Of a DNA stretch of 56,366 nucleotides, positions 44,315-53,080 are shown piece after piece. A model generated the notes under the pieces. The model did no database searches. It was not told the origin of the DNA and worked only from the letters and a program-made list of their open reading frames with translations. Each line of letters starts with the position of its first letter. Position 1 is the stretch's first letter. The position numbers were made by a program, and so were the translations under genes. Source of the DNA: Williamwhitmania taraxaci (GTDB taxonomy: Bacteria > Bacteroidota > Bacteroidia > Bacteroidales > Williamwhitmaniaceae); contig NZ_FMYP01000019.1 in NCBI RefSeq assembly GCF_900096565.1, positions 1-56,366 of the forward strand, in the 5' to 3' direction.

Positions 44315-46963
44315 TTAAAACCTAAAGGAAACGCCAAACATAACATTGGTTGGACGAATTTCGTAGCTACTCGACGCGGTATTCAACCCTCCATAGGAAG
44401 AGTAGGCATAGGTCTTCTTGTTGAGAATATTATTCCAATCGGCAGTAAACTCAACCCGCTTCAGCTTATATCGAAAACCTAAGTCGCAAAAGAAAACGAC
44501 TGGAGCGTTTCCGGCAATAAGCTCGTTATAGAAATGTTCGCCTTTGACCTGGATTTGAAAAGACTCCCACAGATTAAAACCTAGCGATAACTGCTGATAA
44601 ACTTGATGCAAATAGGGTTGTTTACTACTATTTGCAAAGTCAATTTGCAGCTGGCTCATGGTTATTTGTCCGTTGTAATTCAACTCAACCCAGCTGGTTG
44701 GCCGAGCATTAAATTTCGGACTAATGGTAAAAGCGTGGTTCCTGTAGCGAATGGGTGACGCATCCTGAAGCATAGTAGTGGCTATGCTACTGTAGCTAAA
44801 CACCACTCCTGCTGTCGATTTAAAAAGATCGACGGACTTGCTAATGCGGCTACTTGCCATCCAAAAATCGCGGCTATTACTCCGCTGTATCGCCGAGTTT
44901 ATGACATATATACCCCGTATCGATTGCACGTAGCTGGCATCCGACAGCGATGGAGTAAAGCTAACCATTGCATTTACGAACAGCGCTGTAACCGGATTCC
45001 GATACGCAAATCCCACTGTATAACTTTGGCTCTTCTGCTCCGACACTACCGCATGCCCCCGATTGATATACCTATAGCTACTCAGCACATACCCCGATGA
45101 TAGTTCCATAGGATCGCCAATACTCTGGTTCTGGCTAACGCTGGAAGAGAGTTCCAACTTAGTGCTGAACTTATACCTCACACTAAGTTTAGGGGTAAAA
45201 TAGATTGTATTCCAATTCAGTGTTTTGTCTAAAACTTTATCGTTAAAATTCATGCTAACAACCTCGAGCGGGAGCGACAGTTCCATCCTGAACTTTTCGC
45301 TTACAAACCCCAATTTAGGAGTAGCCGAGTAGCGAAAATAGTTACAATCCCAGCGGTTGGAGAACTCGCTATCGACTTGGGGCGCAGGTGCAAGAGTGGA
45401 TGTGTATTCCTGATGCTGAAGGTTTAAACCAAACTTGTTCTCCAAATACCACTTACCCTTGGCCAGTGTAAACGAGGCACTGCTGTTGGACACGGCACTT
45501 AAGTGTGTTATATCCTGAACCAGTTGGAGATAGTTGAGCCTACCGTTAAAAATGGTATCGGGCGACTCTTGCCTTACCTCCAAACTCTGAGGAAGCCTGG
45601 CAAGCCGATTGAAGCTGGCAAAGGTTACATTCACGCCCCTAATGCGTTTTATCACCCTAAAATCGTTTTGGATAGCCCGCGAAGGGGTTTTATACCGCTG
45701 CGTATTGACGCTCGAACCACGACCATCAACGCTGCTGCTGCTCCAATTACCGGTAAGCTTTAGTGCGTTATTGAAGTAGAACTTTGACGTATTTGCCGAA
45801 AGCGTCAGCATGGCATCGAAGTAGAATTGCTCATTTACTAAATCACGATCATCGACAACAACCAGTGCGCTATCGTTGGGAAACAGGTAGGTGTCAACCA
45901 GTAGGCTATTTTGCGCAACGCGATCCTTCAGGCAGCTAACGTTGAGCCGGAGCTGCCAGTCCTTGCTCAACATCCAAAGGTTATTGCTGCTGGCCATGAA
46001 GGTTTTATTAAACAAAAAACGCTCATCGTTTACCAATGGGATTGAGATGGTGGGGATGTCGAACAGGTCGACATCGCTATTACTACTACTCCCATTAAGA
46101 AAATCTTCCAGCGTAAAAACCTTTAGCTGCTTAGCAATATTGATTCCGGCATTATTACTCTTGGCCAGATTGATACCCTGATTTCGCTTGGCAATATTCA
46201 TCAAAAACAGGTTGGCATCCCATAGCTCCACAGGTAGCCCAGTGCCCAGCTGGGCGCTTCCTACCCACCTATACTTAGAGGCTTCCCGCAAGGTTAGGTT
46301 AAGCGCGGCCCTGTCGGAAAACGAGGAATTCTCAAGAACTTTTATTTTCTGATGATTTTCGAATATTTGAACGTTAGCAATGGCATCAACCGGTATATTC
46401 TCGGTGGCAAGGGAATACTTCCCATCCATAGAATCCATCCCTTCAATATAGAAAGCGTTGATAGGTTTTCCCCCGTAGGAGATTGCCCCGTCCTTGTTCA
46501 CATCAATCCCCGGCAACTTTTTTAGCACATCACCAATGGTTCTATCCGACTTGCTGGCAAAGCCCGCCACCGAATAGTTAATGGTATCGCGCTTGGCCCA
46601 AATCTTATCGGCTTTCACGGAAACCTCGTTTATTGAAATTGCCTCGGGCATCAGCGCCACATTCCTTGAGCCAACTTTCGTTGCCACATACAACTGCTGG
46701 GTGGCATACCCCAGACACGAAAAGCACACGAAGACCGAATCGAGCGATTCGTCAAGCGTGATGGAATACTGACCCTGGCTGTTGGTGATTCCGAAGGCCA
46801 CCATATCGCCAGCAAGTTTTCGGTGCAGGGTGATGGAAGCATTGCTCACAGGGCTCCCGTTGCTTTTATCGGTTACCACGCCGGTAAACGCTACTTGGCC
46901 AAATGCAACAGAAAAAAAAAGAAAATATAGGAAAATGATTGCAACTATTCGGTGAATGGTCAT
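44315..46963 (-). CDS. Outer-membrane beta-barrel protein with carboxypeptidase-regulatory-like domain
   Basis: The 882-aa protein has a signal peptide (about 1-22), a CarboxypepD_reg-like Ig domain (VAFTGVVTDKSNGSPVSNASI, residues 24-105), a degenerate TonB plug (RTIGDVLKKLPGIDVNKDGAISYGGKPINAFYIEG) and a long barrel ending NVMFGVSFRF. This is the outer-membrane beta-barrel family related to SusC/TonB receptors but shorter. Its start overlaps the stop of the preceding GLPGLI gene by four bases, so they are translationally coupled. GLPGLI genes and such barrels are often neighbours in Bacteroidota; function of the pair is unknown. Confidence 0.85.
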   Translation of the reverse strand: MTIHRIVAIIFLYFLFFSVAFGQVAFTGVVTDKSNGSPVSNASITLHRKLAGDMVAFGITNSQGQYSITLDESLDSVFVCFSCLGYATQQLYVATKVGSRNVALMPEAISINEVSVKADKIWAKRDTINYSVAGFASKSDRTIGDVLKKLPGIDVNKDGAISYGGKPINAFYIEGMDSMDGKYSLATENIPVDAIANVQIFENHQKIKVLENSSFSDRAALNLTLREASKYRWVGSAQLGTGLPVELWDANLFLMNIAKRNQGINLAKSNNAGINIAKQLKVFTLEDFLNGSSSNSDVDLFDIPTISIPLVNDERFLFNKTFMASSNNLWMLSKDWQLRLNVSCLKDRVAQNSLLVDTYLFPNDSALVVVDDRDLVNEQFYFDAMLTLSANTSKFYFNNALKLTGNWSSSSVDGRGSSVNTQRYKTPSRAIQNDFRVIKRIRGVNVTFASFNRLARLPQSLEVRQESPDTIFNGRLNYLQLVQDITHLSAVSNSSASFTLAKGKWYLENKFGLNLQHQEYTSTLAPAPQVDSEFSNRWDCNYFRYSATPKLGFVSEKFRMELSLPLEVVSMNFNDKVLDKTLNWNTIYFTPKLSVRYKFSTKLELSSSVSQNQSIGDPMELSSGYVLSSYRYINRGHAVVSEQKSQSYTVGFAYRNPVTALFVNAMVSFTPSLSDASYVQSIRGIYVINSAIQRSNSRDFWMASSRISKSVDLFKSTAGVVFSYSSIATTMLQDASPIRYRNHAFTISPKFNARPTSWVELNYNGQITMSQLQIDFANSSKQPYLHQVYQQLSLGFNLWESFQIQVKGEHFYNELIAGNAPVVFFCDLGFRYKLKRVEFTADWNNILNKKTYAYSSYGGLNTASSSYEIRPTNVMFGVSFRF

Positions 46964-47760
46964 AAGGTAAGGTCAATAGGGTTATATGGCTTTGATGGCT
47001 TTCCACCCCCATCAAGTGGAGTAATTGTCGCTCCAAATGTAGACTCGATAAGTCCAATGGCATCGGCATAGTAGCGCCTTACAACTTTACTATACTCCTT
47101 TTTAGAAACCTTTGTCAACTCCACCTTGTTAAAAACAATAGGCAGCGAAGATGCCTTAAGCCCAACGCACTGAAAGGTATAGTGATTTCGGGTATCGGCA
47201 ACCTTAAGTATTAGCCCGGGCAAGCCGGAAAGTTGCCATGGGCCACCATTAACTGGTATTCCCGGTGCAAACCATGCCACATAGCTGCGCCCCTTAAAAT
47301 TGCATACAGCCATTTGGCAACGATAGCCAAGAATGGTATCATACTCCGCCTTTACCTGCCATTGCGGTAGAACAATCGGCTCTGCATAGCAATAGTGGCT
47401 ATCAATAATCTTATCTACTACGGTAACATCGCCCTCCGGGTAATCACGATAAACCGTATAACTAGAGCGCTTTCCTCCATATTTTGCCATGTTACCAATC
47501 ATTTCCATGACAGAAACGCCGGCCTTTGTATCGGCATCGACCAATGAATCAGAATGAAAGGTGTAGTAACTGTAAAACTTAGAGCACTTCCGCCCCAGCT
47601 CAAGAATCATTAAATCCTCCGAAGTTTTCCCCATGTTTGTGCTATCCTTTACATAGGTTAGCTTATACTGGCAGCGTAAGGTTTGCGTATCAATCTCTTG
47701 AGAGTAAGCAGAAAAAGTTAAAACAAAATAAAGAAAACACAAGAAAAAAAACAATTTCAT
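46960..47760 (-). CDS. GLPGLI family protein (second of a tandem pair)
   Basis: The 266-aa exported protein has a signal peptide (FFFLCFLYFVLTFSAYSQ) and the name-giving motif in WQLSGLPGLILKVADTRNHYTF, preceded by YVAWFAPGIPVNGGPW. This is the GLPGLI (TIGR01200/Porph_ging) family, exported proteins of unknown role in Bacteroidota. It shares long stretches with the gene upstream, for example EIDTQTLRCQYKLTYV and ADTRNHY, so the pair arose by tandem duplication. It is coupled to the barrel gene by a four-base overlap. Confidence 0.92.
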   Translation of the reverse strand: MKLFFFLCFLYFVLTFSAYSQEIDTQTLRCQYKLTYVKDSTNMGKTSEDLMILELGRKCSKFYSYYTFHSDSLVDADTKAGVSVMEMIGNMAKYGGKRSSYTVYRDYPEGDVTVVDKIIDSHYCYAEPIVLPQWQVKAEYDTILGYRCQMAVCNFKGRSYVAWFAPGIPVNGGPWQLSGLPGLILKVADTRNHYTFQCVGLKASSLPIVFNKVELTKVSKKEYSKVVRRYYADAIGLIESTFGATITPLDGGGKPSKPYNPIDLTL

Positions 47761-47783
47761 AGAGTAGAATATTTATAAGCAAA

Positions 47784-48593
47784 TCATTGGGTAAGATCAA
47801 TGGGATTGTAAGGTAGTTCAGGTTTAAACGCATTTCCAGTTTCGTCTGTCATAGAAATTGTTACACCATACGATTCCGCAAAAGAACTTAATACATCAGA
47901 ATAGTGCCGACGCAAAACCTTACCATGCTCCTTCTTCGAAACCTTAAACCATTTCTGCTGAACGAATGTAATTGGAGAAGAAAAGGCCTGTATGCCCACA
48001 CATTGAAAGATATAGTGATTCCTTGTATCGGCAACCTTAAGTATTAGCCCCGGCAACCCAGAAAAACACCAAGGCCCACCATTCACGGGCACACCAGGTG
48101 CAAACCAAGCCACATAGGTTCGCCCCAGAAAAGTGCAAACGGCCTTTTGGCAACGGTAGGAAAGAATGGAATCATACTCCGCCTTTACCTCCCACTGCGG
48201 CACGTCAAGCGGCTCATCAAAACAGTAGTAATCACGAGCAATCTTATTAACCGTAGTGATTTTGCCCACTGGATAGTTCTTATAAATCACAACATCAGTT
48301 CCCCTTATTCCTAATTTCTTTAAGTTTGTAACGCGCTCCATTGGAGACAAACCCGCTTTAATATCGGCCTTTGATACAGAGTCCCGAACATGGGCATAAT
48401 AACTATAAAACTTAGAGCAACGCTTGCCCTGTTCTAGCACCATTAAGTCTACAGATACATCTTGAGGGTGTAAACTATCCTCTACGTATGTTAGCTTATA
48501 CTGGCAGCGTAAGGTTTGCGTATCTATTTCTTGGCCTATCACAGATACTGCAAGGACAGGAAGTAAAAAAATCAATAAAATCAGATGTTTCAT
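47784..48593 (-). CDS. GLPGLI family protein (first of a tandem pair)
   Basis: The 269-aa paralogue of the next gene has a signal peptide (LILLIFLLPVLAVSVIGQ), EIDTQTLRCQYKLTYVEDS, the conserved YRCQKAVCTFLGRTYVAWF and WCFSGLPGLILKVADTRNHY, ending YNPIDLTQ. The two copies match over their whole length, about two-thirds identical by eye. It begins the three-gene unit GLPGLI-GLPGLI-barrel. The divergent LuxR-type regulator starts 255 bases away and is a candidate controller. Confidence 0.92.
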   Translation of the reverse strand: MKHLILLIFLLPVLAVSVIGQEIDTQTLRCQYKLTYVEDSLHPQDVSVDLMVLEQGKRCSKFYSYYAHVRDSVSKADIKAGLSPMERVTNLKKLGIRGTDVVIYKNYPVGKITTVNKIARDYYCFDEPLDVPQWEVKAEYDSILSYRCQKAVCTFLGRTYVAWFAPGVPVNGGPWCFSGLPGLILKVADTRNHYIFQCVGIQAFSSPITFVQQKWFKVSKKEHGKVLRRHYSDVLSSFAESYGVTISMTDETGNAFKPELPYNPIDLTQ

Positions 48594-48802
48594 TCGTTGA
48601 CAACGGGTTTAATAAAGTCAATCACAATATAACAAATACACATTCAACCCCGGACCTACCCAATCAGGTAGTTTTTCAAAAAAAAAAGAAATGAATAAAT
48701 TCAAGGTATTGCAACAAAAAAAGTAACACATCCAAACTCAAAACCGCAAAACAACTTTCTTCAACTACCTATTTGAGTAGTTCCGTGCAATTAAAAAATT
48801 CT

Positions 48803-48810
48803 TACATTTG
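48803..48810 (+). promoter_or_regulatory. Candidate -7 box (TACATTTG) for the LuxR-type gene
   Basis: TACATTTG fits TAnnTTTG 38 bases before the ATG at 48849. A TTTG at 48772-48775 is 27 bases upstream, further than usual. A TTG at 48825 is in frame, but it would leave almost no leader. Confidence 0.4.
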
Positions 48811-48848
48811 ACAAACCGTCAAAGTTGCTGACCAAAAAAGCCAAAGCA

Positions 48849-49586
48849 ATGACTAACCTTTTCAATTCCCAATTTCCAACCATAACAGGAGAGTTGCACG
48901 TTGCCCAAATTGCCCACTACGCTCAACTAATTAGTGCAATGGAGAGCAACCTCGGCTGTAGTTGCTACCTCTTCGACTACCAAAAGAAAACATTTGCATA
49001 CATCCCCAATGGCTCACCCTTTTTAAGTGGCTATTCTAAGGTAGAGGTAATCAAGCGAGGCTGGGCACACTATCAGTCAATAATGGATGCCGCTGCATTC
49101 GAAGAATTTCAAACAGTTAATCGAGCAGCCTTCGAATTCTATAAGAATATTGCACTAGAACAACGAAGTGACTACACCCTAGAGTGCTGCTTTAAAATGC
49201 TAACCCAAAAAGGAGCGAACCTATTGGTAAAGCATAGCCAAACGCCTATTGTTATTACAAATATAGGTGACATATGGCTATCGCTATGCACCATACGCCC
49301 AGCCGTAGGCTACAAAAAAGAGGCACATTTACTTAGAAATACCAAACAGGCTTGCGATTACGAGTATAACCAAAGCAGCAAAACATTTGAAAAGAAGTTG
49401 AAGCCAAACCTCAACTCCAGAGAGGTAGAAATACTCCAAATGTTGGCATCGGGATTTACAGAAAGTCACATTGCCGAATTGCTCTTTATTTCATCCAATA
49501 CGGTGAAGTATTACAAGAAAAATATTGTCAAGAAATTAAATACAGACAACATCAAAGAGGCCATTAGCGTTTACATTGCATCTTAA
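48849..49586 (+). CDS. LuxR-family transcriptional regulator
   Basis: The 245-aa protein has an N-terminal region of about 170 residues that may form a PAS-like sensor (CSCYLFDYQKKTFAYIPNG) and a C-terminal LuxR/GerE helix-turn-helix: LNSREVEILQMLASGFTESHIAELLFISSNTVKYYKKNIVKKL. No receiver domain is present, so it is not a typical response regulator. It is divergent from the GLPGLI operon and may control it. The ATG at 48849 is chosen over an upstream TTG. Confidence 0.85.
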   Translation: MTNLFNSQFPTITGELHVAQIAHYAQLISAMESNLGCSCYLFDYQKKTFAYIPNGSPFLSGYSKVEVIKRGWAHYQSIMDAAAFEEFQTVNRAAFEFYKNIALEQRSDYTLECCFKMLTQKGANLLVKHSQTPIVITNIGDIWLSLCTIRPAVGYKKEAHLLRNTKQACDYEYNQSSKTFEKKLKPNLNSREVEILQMLASGFTESHIAELLFISSNTVKYYKKNIVKKLNTDNIKEAISVYIAS

Positions 49587-49627
49587 GCAATTTCCTGTCG
49601 CTTAACATAAAACAAGATATTACTGCA

Positions 49628-49655
49628 CAAAAAAGGCTGCCCTTTCAGAGCAGCC
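49628..49655 (-). terminator. Terminator of the GH97 gene
   Basis: On the minus strand GGCTGC (49650-49655) pairs with GCAGCC (49635-49640) across a 9-base loop and is followed by six T. It resembles the block at 44243-44272. Confidence 0.82.
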
Positions 49656-49680
49656 CCGTTCCATAATAAATATCTTACCG

Positions 49681-51762
49681 CTATTTTACCGGCACTATGC
49701 TTATCGCTGCACCACCGCCAGGAGCGAGGTTCAAATTCAGCACCGATGAACTATCTACAGTAAAGTTTTCGATTTTGAAGGAGATGGGGTTTTTATCCCA
49801 ATCGGCATCCTTGCCATCGGCATAAACCGTAGCCGTATACTTTTTCCCGGCATCCAAAAAGTCGAGATTAATGGTTAAGGTTCGCGCGTTCTCGTCGGTT
49901 ACGCTACCCACAAACCAGCGATTGCCATTGCGCTCCTTGCGGGCAATGGTTACATAGTCGCCAATTTCGCCATTCAACACCTTCGATTCCTGCCAATCTA
50001 CTGCCACATCGCGAATAAATTGAAAAGCAGGGTTGCCCTCGTAGTTCTCGGGAAGATCGGCCGCCATTTGAACCGGACTATACAAAACAACGTAGAGCGC
50101 CAGCTGCTGAGCCAAGGTATTATTTACCTGGTTGTTGGGTTTCCAAGGCTTTAACTTGATATCGAATATACCGGGAGTGTAATCGATGGGTCCGGCCAGC
50201 ATGCGGGTAAACGGAACAATGGTAAGGTGCTCCGGCATATTTCCTCCATCGGAAGCCCAAGCGTTGAACTCCTGTCCGCGCAACCCCTCACGGGCAATAA
50301 AGTTTGGATAGGTGCGACGAATGCCTGTTGCCATAATTGGCTCATGTGCATTGATGGCCACCTTATACTTAGCTCCCATATCAAGAACCCGCTGGTAGTG
50401 GTTCACCATATACTGTCCGTGATGGTATTCGCCCTTGGGAAGAATCTTGCCCACGTATCCCGTCTTCACGGCATGAACATCCAACTTCTGCATAAACGCA
50501 AAGGCCGTGTCGAGCTGCTTATCGTAGGTTTGAGTGGCCGCAGAAGTTTCGTGGTGCATAATTAGCGCAACACCTTTCTCCTTACCATAACGAATAACTT
50601 CATTAATGTCGTAATCGGGGTATGGGGTAACAAAATCGAAGACCCCTTCCCTATCCTCAAAGCCAATCCAGTGCTCCCATCCGGCATTCCAACCTTCGAC
50701 CAATAGTCCATGAATGTTGTTCTTGGCAGCAAAATCGATATACTTCTTAGCGTTTTCGGTAGTAGCGCCGTGCTTACCGCTGGCCATATCCCAGCTGGCT
50801 TTACCAAGGTGCATCTCCCACCAAATACCCACATACTTGGTAGGCTTCACATAGGAGACATCGCCCAGTTTATTGGGCTCGTTCAGGTTTAAAATCAACT
50901 TCGACTCAATAAGTTCGCCTGCCCTATCGGTAATTTGAATGGTGCGCCAAGGCGTGTTAAAAGGGGTAGCGGTAACCACCTTTATGTTTTTGCTATTTCC
51001 TACCAACTCGCTCTGCATCATTAAATTCGTGGTATCCACCTTCAGCGTAATGCCTGCATAGTTGTAGAGTGCCGCCTCGTGAAAGCTAAGGTAAACCCCA
51101 TCGTCGGTTTTCATGGTAACCGGCGTGTTCACAGCGTTTTCTGGAATATATGTTTGCGCTAAGTTTGGATGGTTACGCTTGCTGATAGCATCAATATCGG
51201 TAAAGCGGGTAGTATTGTAGAGGTGCTCGTAAATATCCCAATCGCCGGGTTGCCACCAAACTAGGTGGTTGCCGGTTAGCTTAAACTGTGTGTTCTCATC
51301 GGTGATTACCACCTTGCCCATGGATGCCTGCTTGGGGAACTCGTATCGAAAGCCAATGCCATCGTCGAAAACGCGAAAGACTAGGCTAAATGTTCGCTTC
51401 TTTCCTGCTTTCTCGGCAAGGGTAACCTTTAGCTGTTTGTAGTGGTTCACCACCTTTAGTTGCTCACCCCAGGGCATCTCCCAGGTTTCGTTAAACTCGG
51501 TAATGGCGCTGCTCGTAATTGCGAGCCCCTCCTTTATCGAAGGCTCTCCCTGAAAATCGAAACCAAGGGTGGAGGTTTCAATTACCGGCTTGGCGTTATA
51601 GAGCACCCGGTAGGCCGCCTCGCCCTTTCCCTGAAGGAAGAACTCAACCTTAATGCCTCCCGATGGAGAGGTAACCTCCAACTTTTTCACAGAAGCCATG
51701 ACAGAAAGAACTCCTACGCCAAACAGTATGGTAAGTAAGAGTTTATGGACATTATATCTCAT
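49681..51762 (-). CDS. Glycoside hydrolase family 97, SusB-like alpha-glucosidase
   Basis: About 693 aa. A signal peptide (LLLTILFGVGVLSVMAS) precedes an N-terminal beta-super-sandwich, a TIM barrel (about 300-570) and a C-terminal beta domain. The active-site segments match inverting SusB-type enzymes: HHETSAAT, HAVKTGYVGKILPKGEYHHG, INAHEPI and REGLRGQEFNAW, carrying the glutamates that bind calcium and act in catalysis. That favours alpha-glucosidase over the retaining alpha-galactosidase branch, where an Asp nucleophile replaces this pattern. No SusC/SusD pair is nearby, so it is not in a classical PUL. The ATG at 51762 gives the signal peptide; the upstream ATG at 51819 adds 19 unlikely residues. 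Confidence 0.9.
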   Translation of the reverse strand: MRYNVHKLLLTILFGVGVLSVMASVKKLEVTSPSGGIKVEFFLQGKGEAAYRVLYNAKPVIETSTLGFDFQGEPSIKEGLAITSSAITEFNETWEMPWGEQLKVVNHYKQLKVTLAEKAGKKRTFSLVFRVFDDGIGFRYEFPKQASMGKVVITDENTQFKLTGNHLVWWQPGDWDIYEHLYNTTRFTDIDAISKRNHPNLAQTYIPENAVNTPVTMKTDDGVYLSFHEAALYNYAGITLKVDTTNLMMQSELVGNSKNIKVVTATPFNTPWRTIQITDRAGELIESKLILNLNEPNKLGDVSYVKPTKYVGIWWEMHLGKASWDMASGKHGATTENAKKYIDFAAKNNIHGLLVEGWNAGWEHWIGFEDREGVFDFVTPYPDYDINEVIRYGKEKGVALIMHHETSAATQTYDKQLDTAFAFMQKLDVHAVKTGYVGKILPKGEYHHGQYMVNHYQRVLDMGAKYKVAINAHEPIMATGIRRTYPNFIAREGLRGQEFNAWASDGGNMPEHLTIVPFTRMLAGPIDYTPGIFDIKLKPWKPNNQVNNTLAQQLALYVVLYSPVQMAADLPENYEGNPAFQFIRDVAVDWQESKVLNGEIGDYVTIARKERNGNRWFVGSVTDENARTLTINLDFLDAGKKYTATVYADGKDADWDKNPISFKIENFTVDSSSVLNLNLAPGGGAAISIVPVK

Positions 51763-51792
51763 AACAAAAATAATTAGTGCCATTCGTTTTAG

Positions 51793-51800
51793 CAAATATA
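51793..51800 (-). promoter_or_regulatory. Candidate -7 box (TATATTTG) for the GH97 gene
   Basis: Minus-strand TATATTTG fits TAnnTTTG 30 bases before the ATG at 51762. It supports that start, since it lies inside the longer reading frame. Confidence 0.42.
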
Positions 51801-51946
51801 CCCAAACAAGCAAGGCCATGGTACATTACACATATTCTTTGCATCGGAATTCTCCGCAAACGTTGTAAATAGCAGTTAAAGGTGAAATGTTAAAAGACAG
51901 AAAAAAATGAAGTATCAAGGCGTTAACGGCTTTCGCATATCTTGTT

Positions 51947-51974
51947 TTCTGTCTTCTGACATTTTTCTTCTGAG
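51947..51974. repeat. Short degenerate 7-bp periodic run
   Basis: TTCTGTC, TTCTGAC, ATTTTTC and TTCTGAG follow each other in phase. The unit length and CTG/CAG core recall the large array at 36094-36226, read on the other strand. Four units could be chance. Confidence 0.4.
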
Positions 51975-52143
51975 TCCTTCATACTAGTCAACAATAAGGT
52001 TAGTGAAACTCCTTGTGTATTCAGGCATTTTCCTCTTCCGATTAACTACAGTATAACATCATACTAACTACCGTTGAACTTCTATTTTTTCTCTTTTAAC
52101 ACTTTTTGACCATTGAAAATGAACCATATTCAGAAATATTCCT

Positions 52144-52151
52144 ACTTTTGG
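52144..52151 (+). promoter_or_regulatory. Candidate -7 box (TACTTTTG) for the ECF sigma gene
   Basis: TACTTTTG matches TAnnTTTG 70 bases before the TTG start at 52222. No clear -33 element is present. Confidence 0.4.
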
Positions 52152-52210
52152 TCCCAAACAAACCTAAAAATCCTACTGCCTATAGATTGTATTCTACACT
52201 GAACTAAAAA

Positions 52211-52217
52211 AGGAGGT
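52211..52217 (+). promoter_or_regulatory. Strong Shine-Dalgarno sequence AGGAGGT
   Basis: A complete AGGAGGT sits 4 bases before TTG 52222, the ideal spacing. It decides the start: no ATG occurs in the frame before residue 39. Such strong sites are rare elsewhere in this window. Confidence 0.8.
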
Positions 52218-52221
52218 AGAA

Positions 52222-52809
52222 TTGGAACAATTAATCGTTTCGGACCAGGAATTGGTTACACAGTTCGTGGATGGCAGTCACGCTTCGTTTGAAGTACTTC
52301 TAAAAAGACACAAACAAAAAGTTTACTCCTACATCATGGTATCCGTTAGGGATAAAGCCCTAGCCGACGATATTTTTCAGGAGACTTTTATCAAGGTAAT
52401 CAAATCGCTAAAAGAGGGTAAATACTTTGAGAACGGGAAGTTTGTTTCCTGGGTGGTTCGTATTGCTCATAACCTCATCATCGATCACTACCGAAGGGAG
52501 AAGCAGCTCGGCACAACCAATGCTGGGTCGTTCGAGTGGGATGTATTTAACTCTCATCGCTTCTCGGAACAGACCATTGAGCAAGATATGGTTTACGACC
52601 AAATTCTTAAGGATGTAAAAGGGCTTCTCGCTTACCTACCTGAAGAGCAGCGCGAAGTGGTAATGATGCGACACTATATGGACCTTAGCTTTAAGGAGAT
52701 TGCTGAAACCACTAACGTAAGTATAAACACTGCACTTGGCCGTATGCGCTACGCTCTAATAAATCTCCGCAAACTAATTGAAGAGCATAAGATTGTACTT
52801 TCAGAATAA
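52222..52809 (+). CDS. RNA polymerase sigma factor, ECF subfamily
   Basis: The 195-aa factor has sigma region 2 (VTQFVDGSHASFEVLLKRHKQKVYSYI, DKALADDIFQETFIKVIKSL, VSWVVRIAHNLIIDHYRRE) and region 4 (YLPEEQREVVMMRHYMDLSFKEIAETTNVSINTALGRMRYALINL). Translation starts at TTG 52222 after a perfect AGGAGGT. No anti-sigma gene (FecR or similar) is adjacent; the next gene, 270 bases on, encodes a lipoprotein. That it controls its neighbours is only a guess. A hairpin terminator closes the gene. Confidence 0.92.
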   Translation: MEQLIVSDQELVTQFVDGSHASFEVLLKRHKQKVYSYIMVSVRDKALADDIFQETFIKVIKSLKEGKYFENGKFVSWVVRIAHNLIIDHYRREKQLGTTNAGSFEWDVFNSHRFSEQTIEQDMVYDQILKDVKGLLAYLPEEQREVVMMRHYMDLSFKEIAETTNVSINTALGRMRYALINLRKLIEEHKIVLSE

Positions 52810-52832
52810 ACTTTCACGAAACATAAACACCT

Positions 52833-52864
52833 AAAGGCCGTCTCCCCCTCCGAAGACGGCCTTT
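52833..52864 (+). terminator. Terminator of the ECF sigma gene
   Basis: AAAGGCCGTCT (52833-52843) is mirrored by AGACGGCCTTT (52854-52864), an 11-bp stem with a 10-base loop. Confidence 0.85.
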
Positions 52865-53080
52865 GCATTTGATAACCGATCGTATTTAAAACGTTGAAGA
52901 ATCGCGGTAAAGGCAGCCCTACCGGCACATCATACAACTTTCTCATTTACAATAATCAACAACTAAAAACACCGTCCAAATAGAAATAATTCAAAAAACA
53001 GTAGGGTATTTTTTTTGTTAAGGGTATTAGGTGTATAAAAAAATAAAAACATTTACACGTTTAACTTAATAATTACAGCC

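Larger units (their letters stand above)
51763..52221. other. Divergent intergenic region between GH97 and the ECF sigma gene
   Basis: The 459-base spacer holds the GH97 -7 box, a long-range inverted repeat (AGACAGAAAA at 51895-51904 with TTTTCTGTCT at 51945-51954), a short 7-base periodic run and the sigma-gene -7 box and ribosome-binding site. No gene is seen. Confidence 0.5.

Noticed and set aside
49681-51762. Polysaccharide utilisation locus
   Set aside because: No SusC/SusD pair or further glycosidases are nearby; the barrel protein at 44315 is tied to GLPGLI genes instead.
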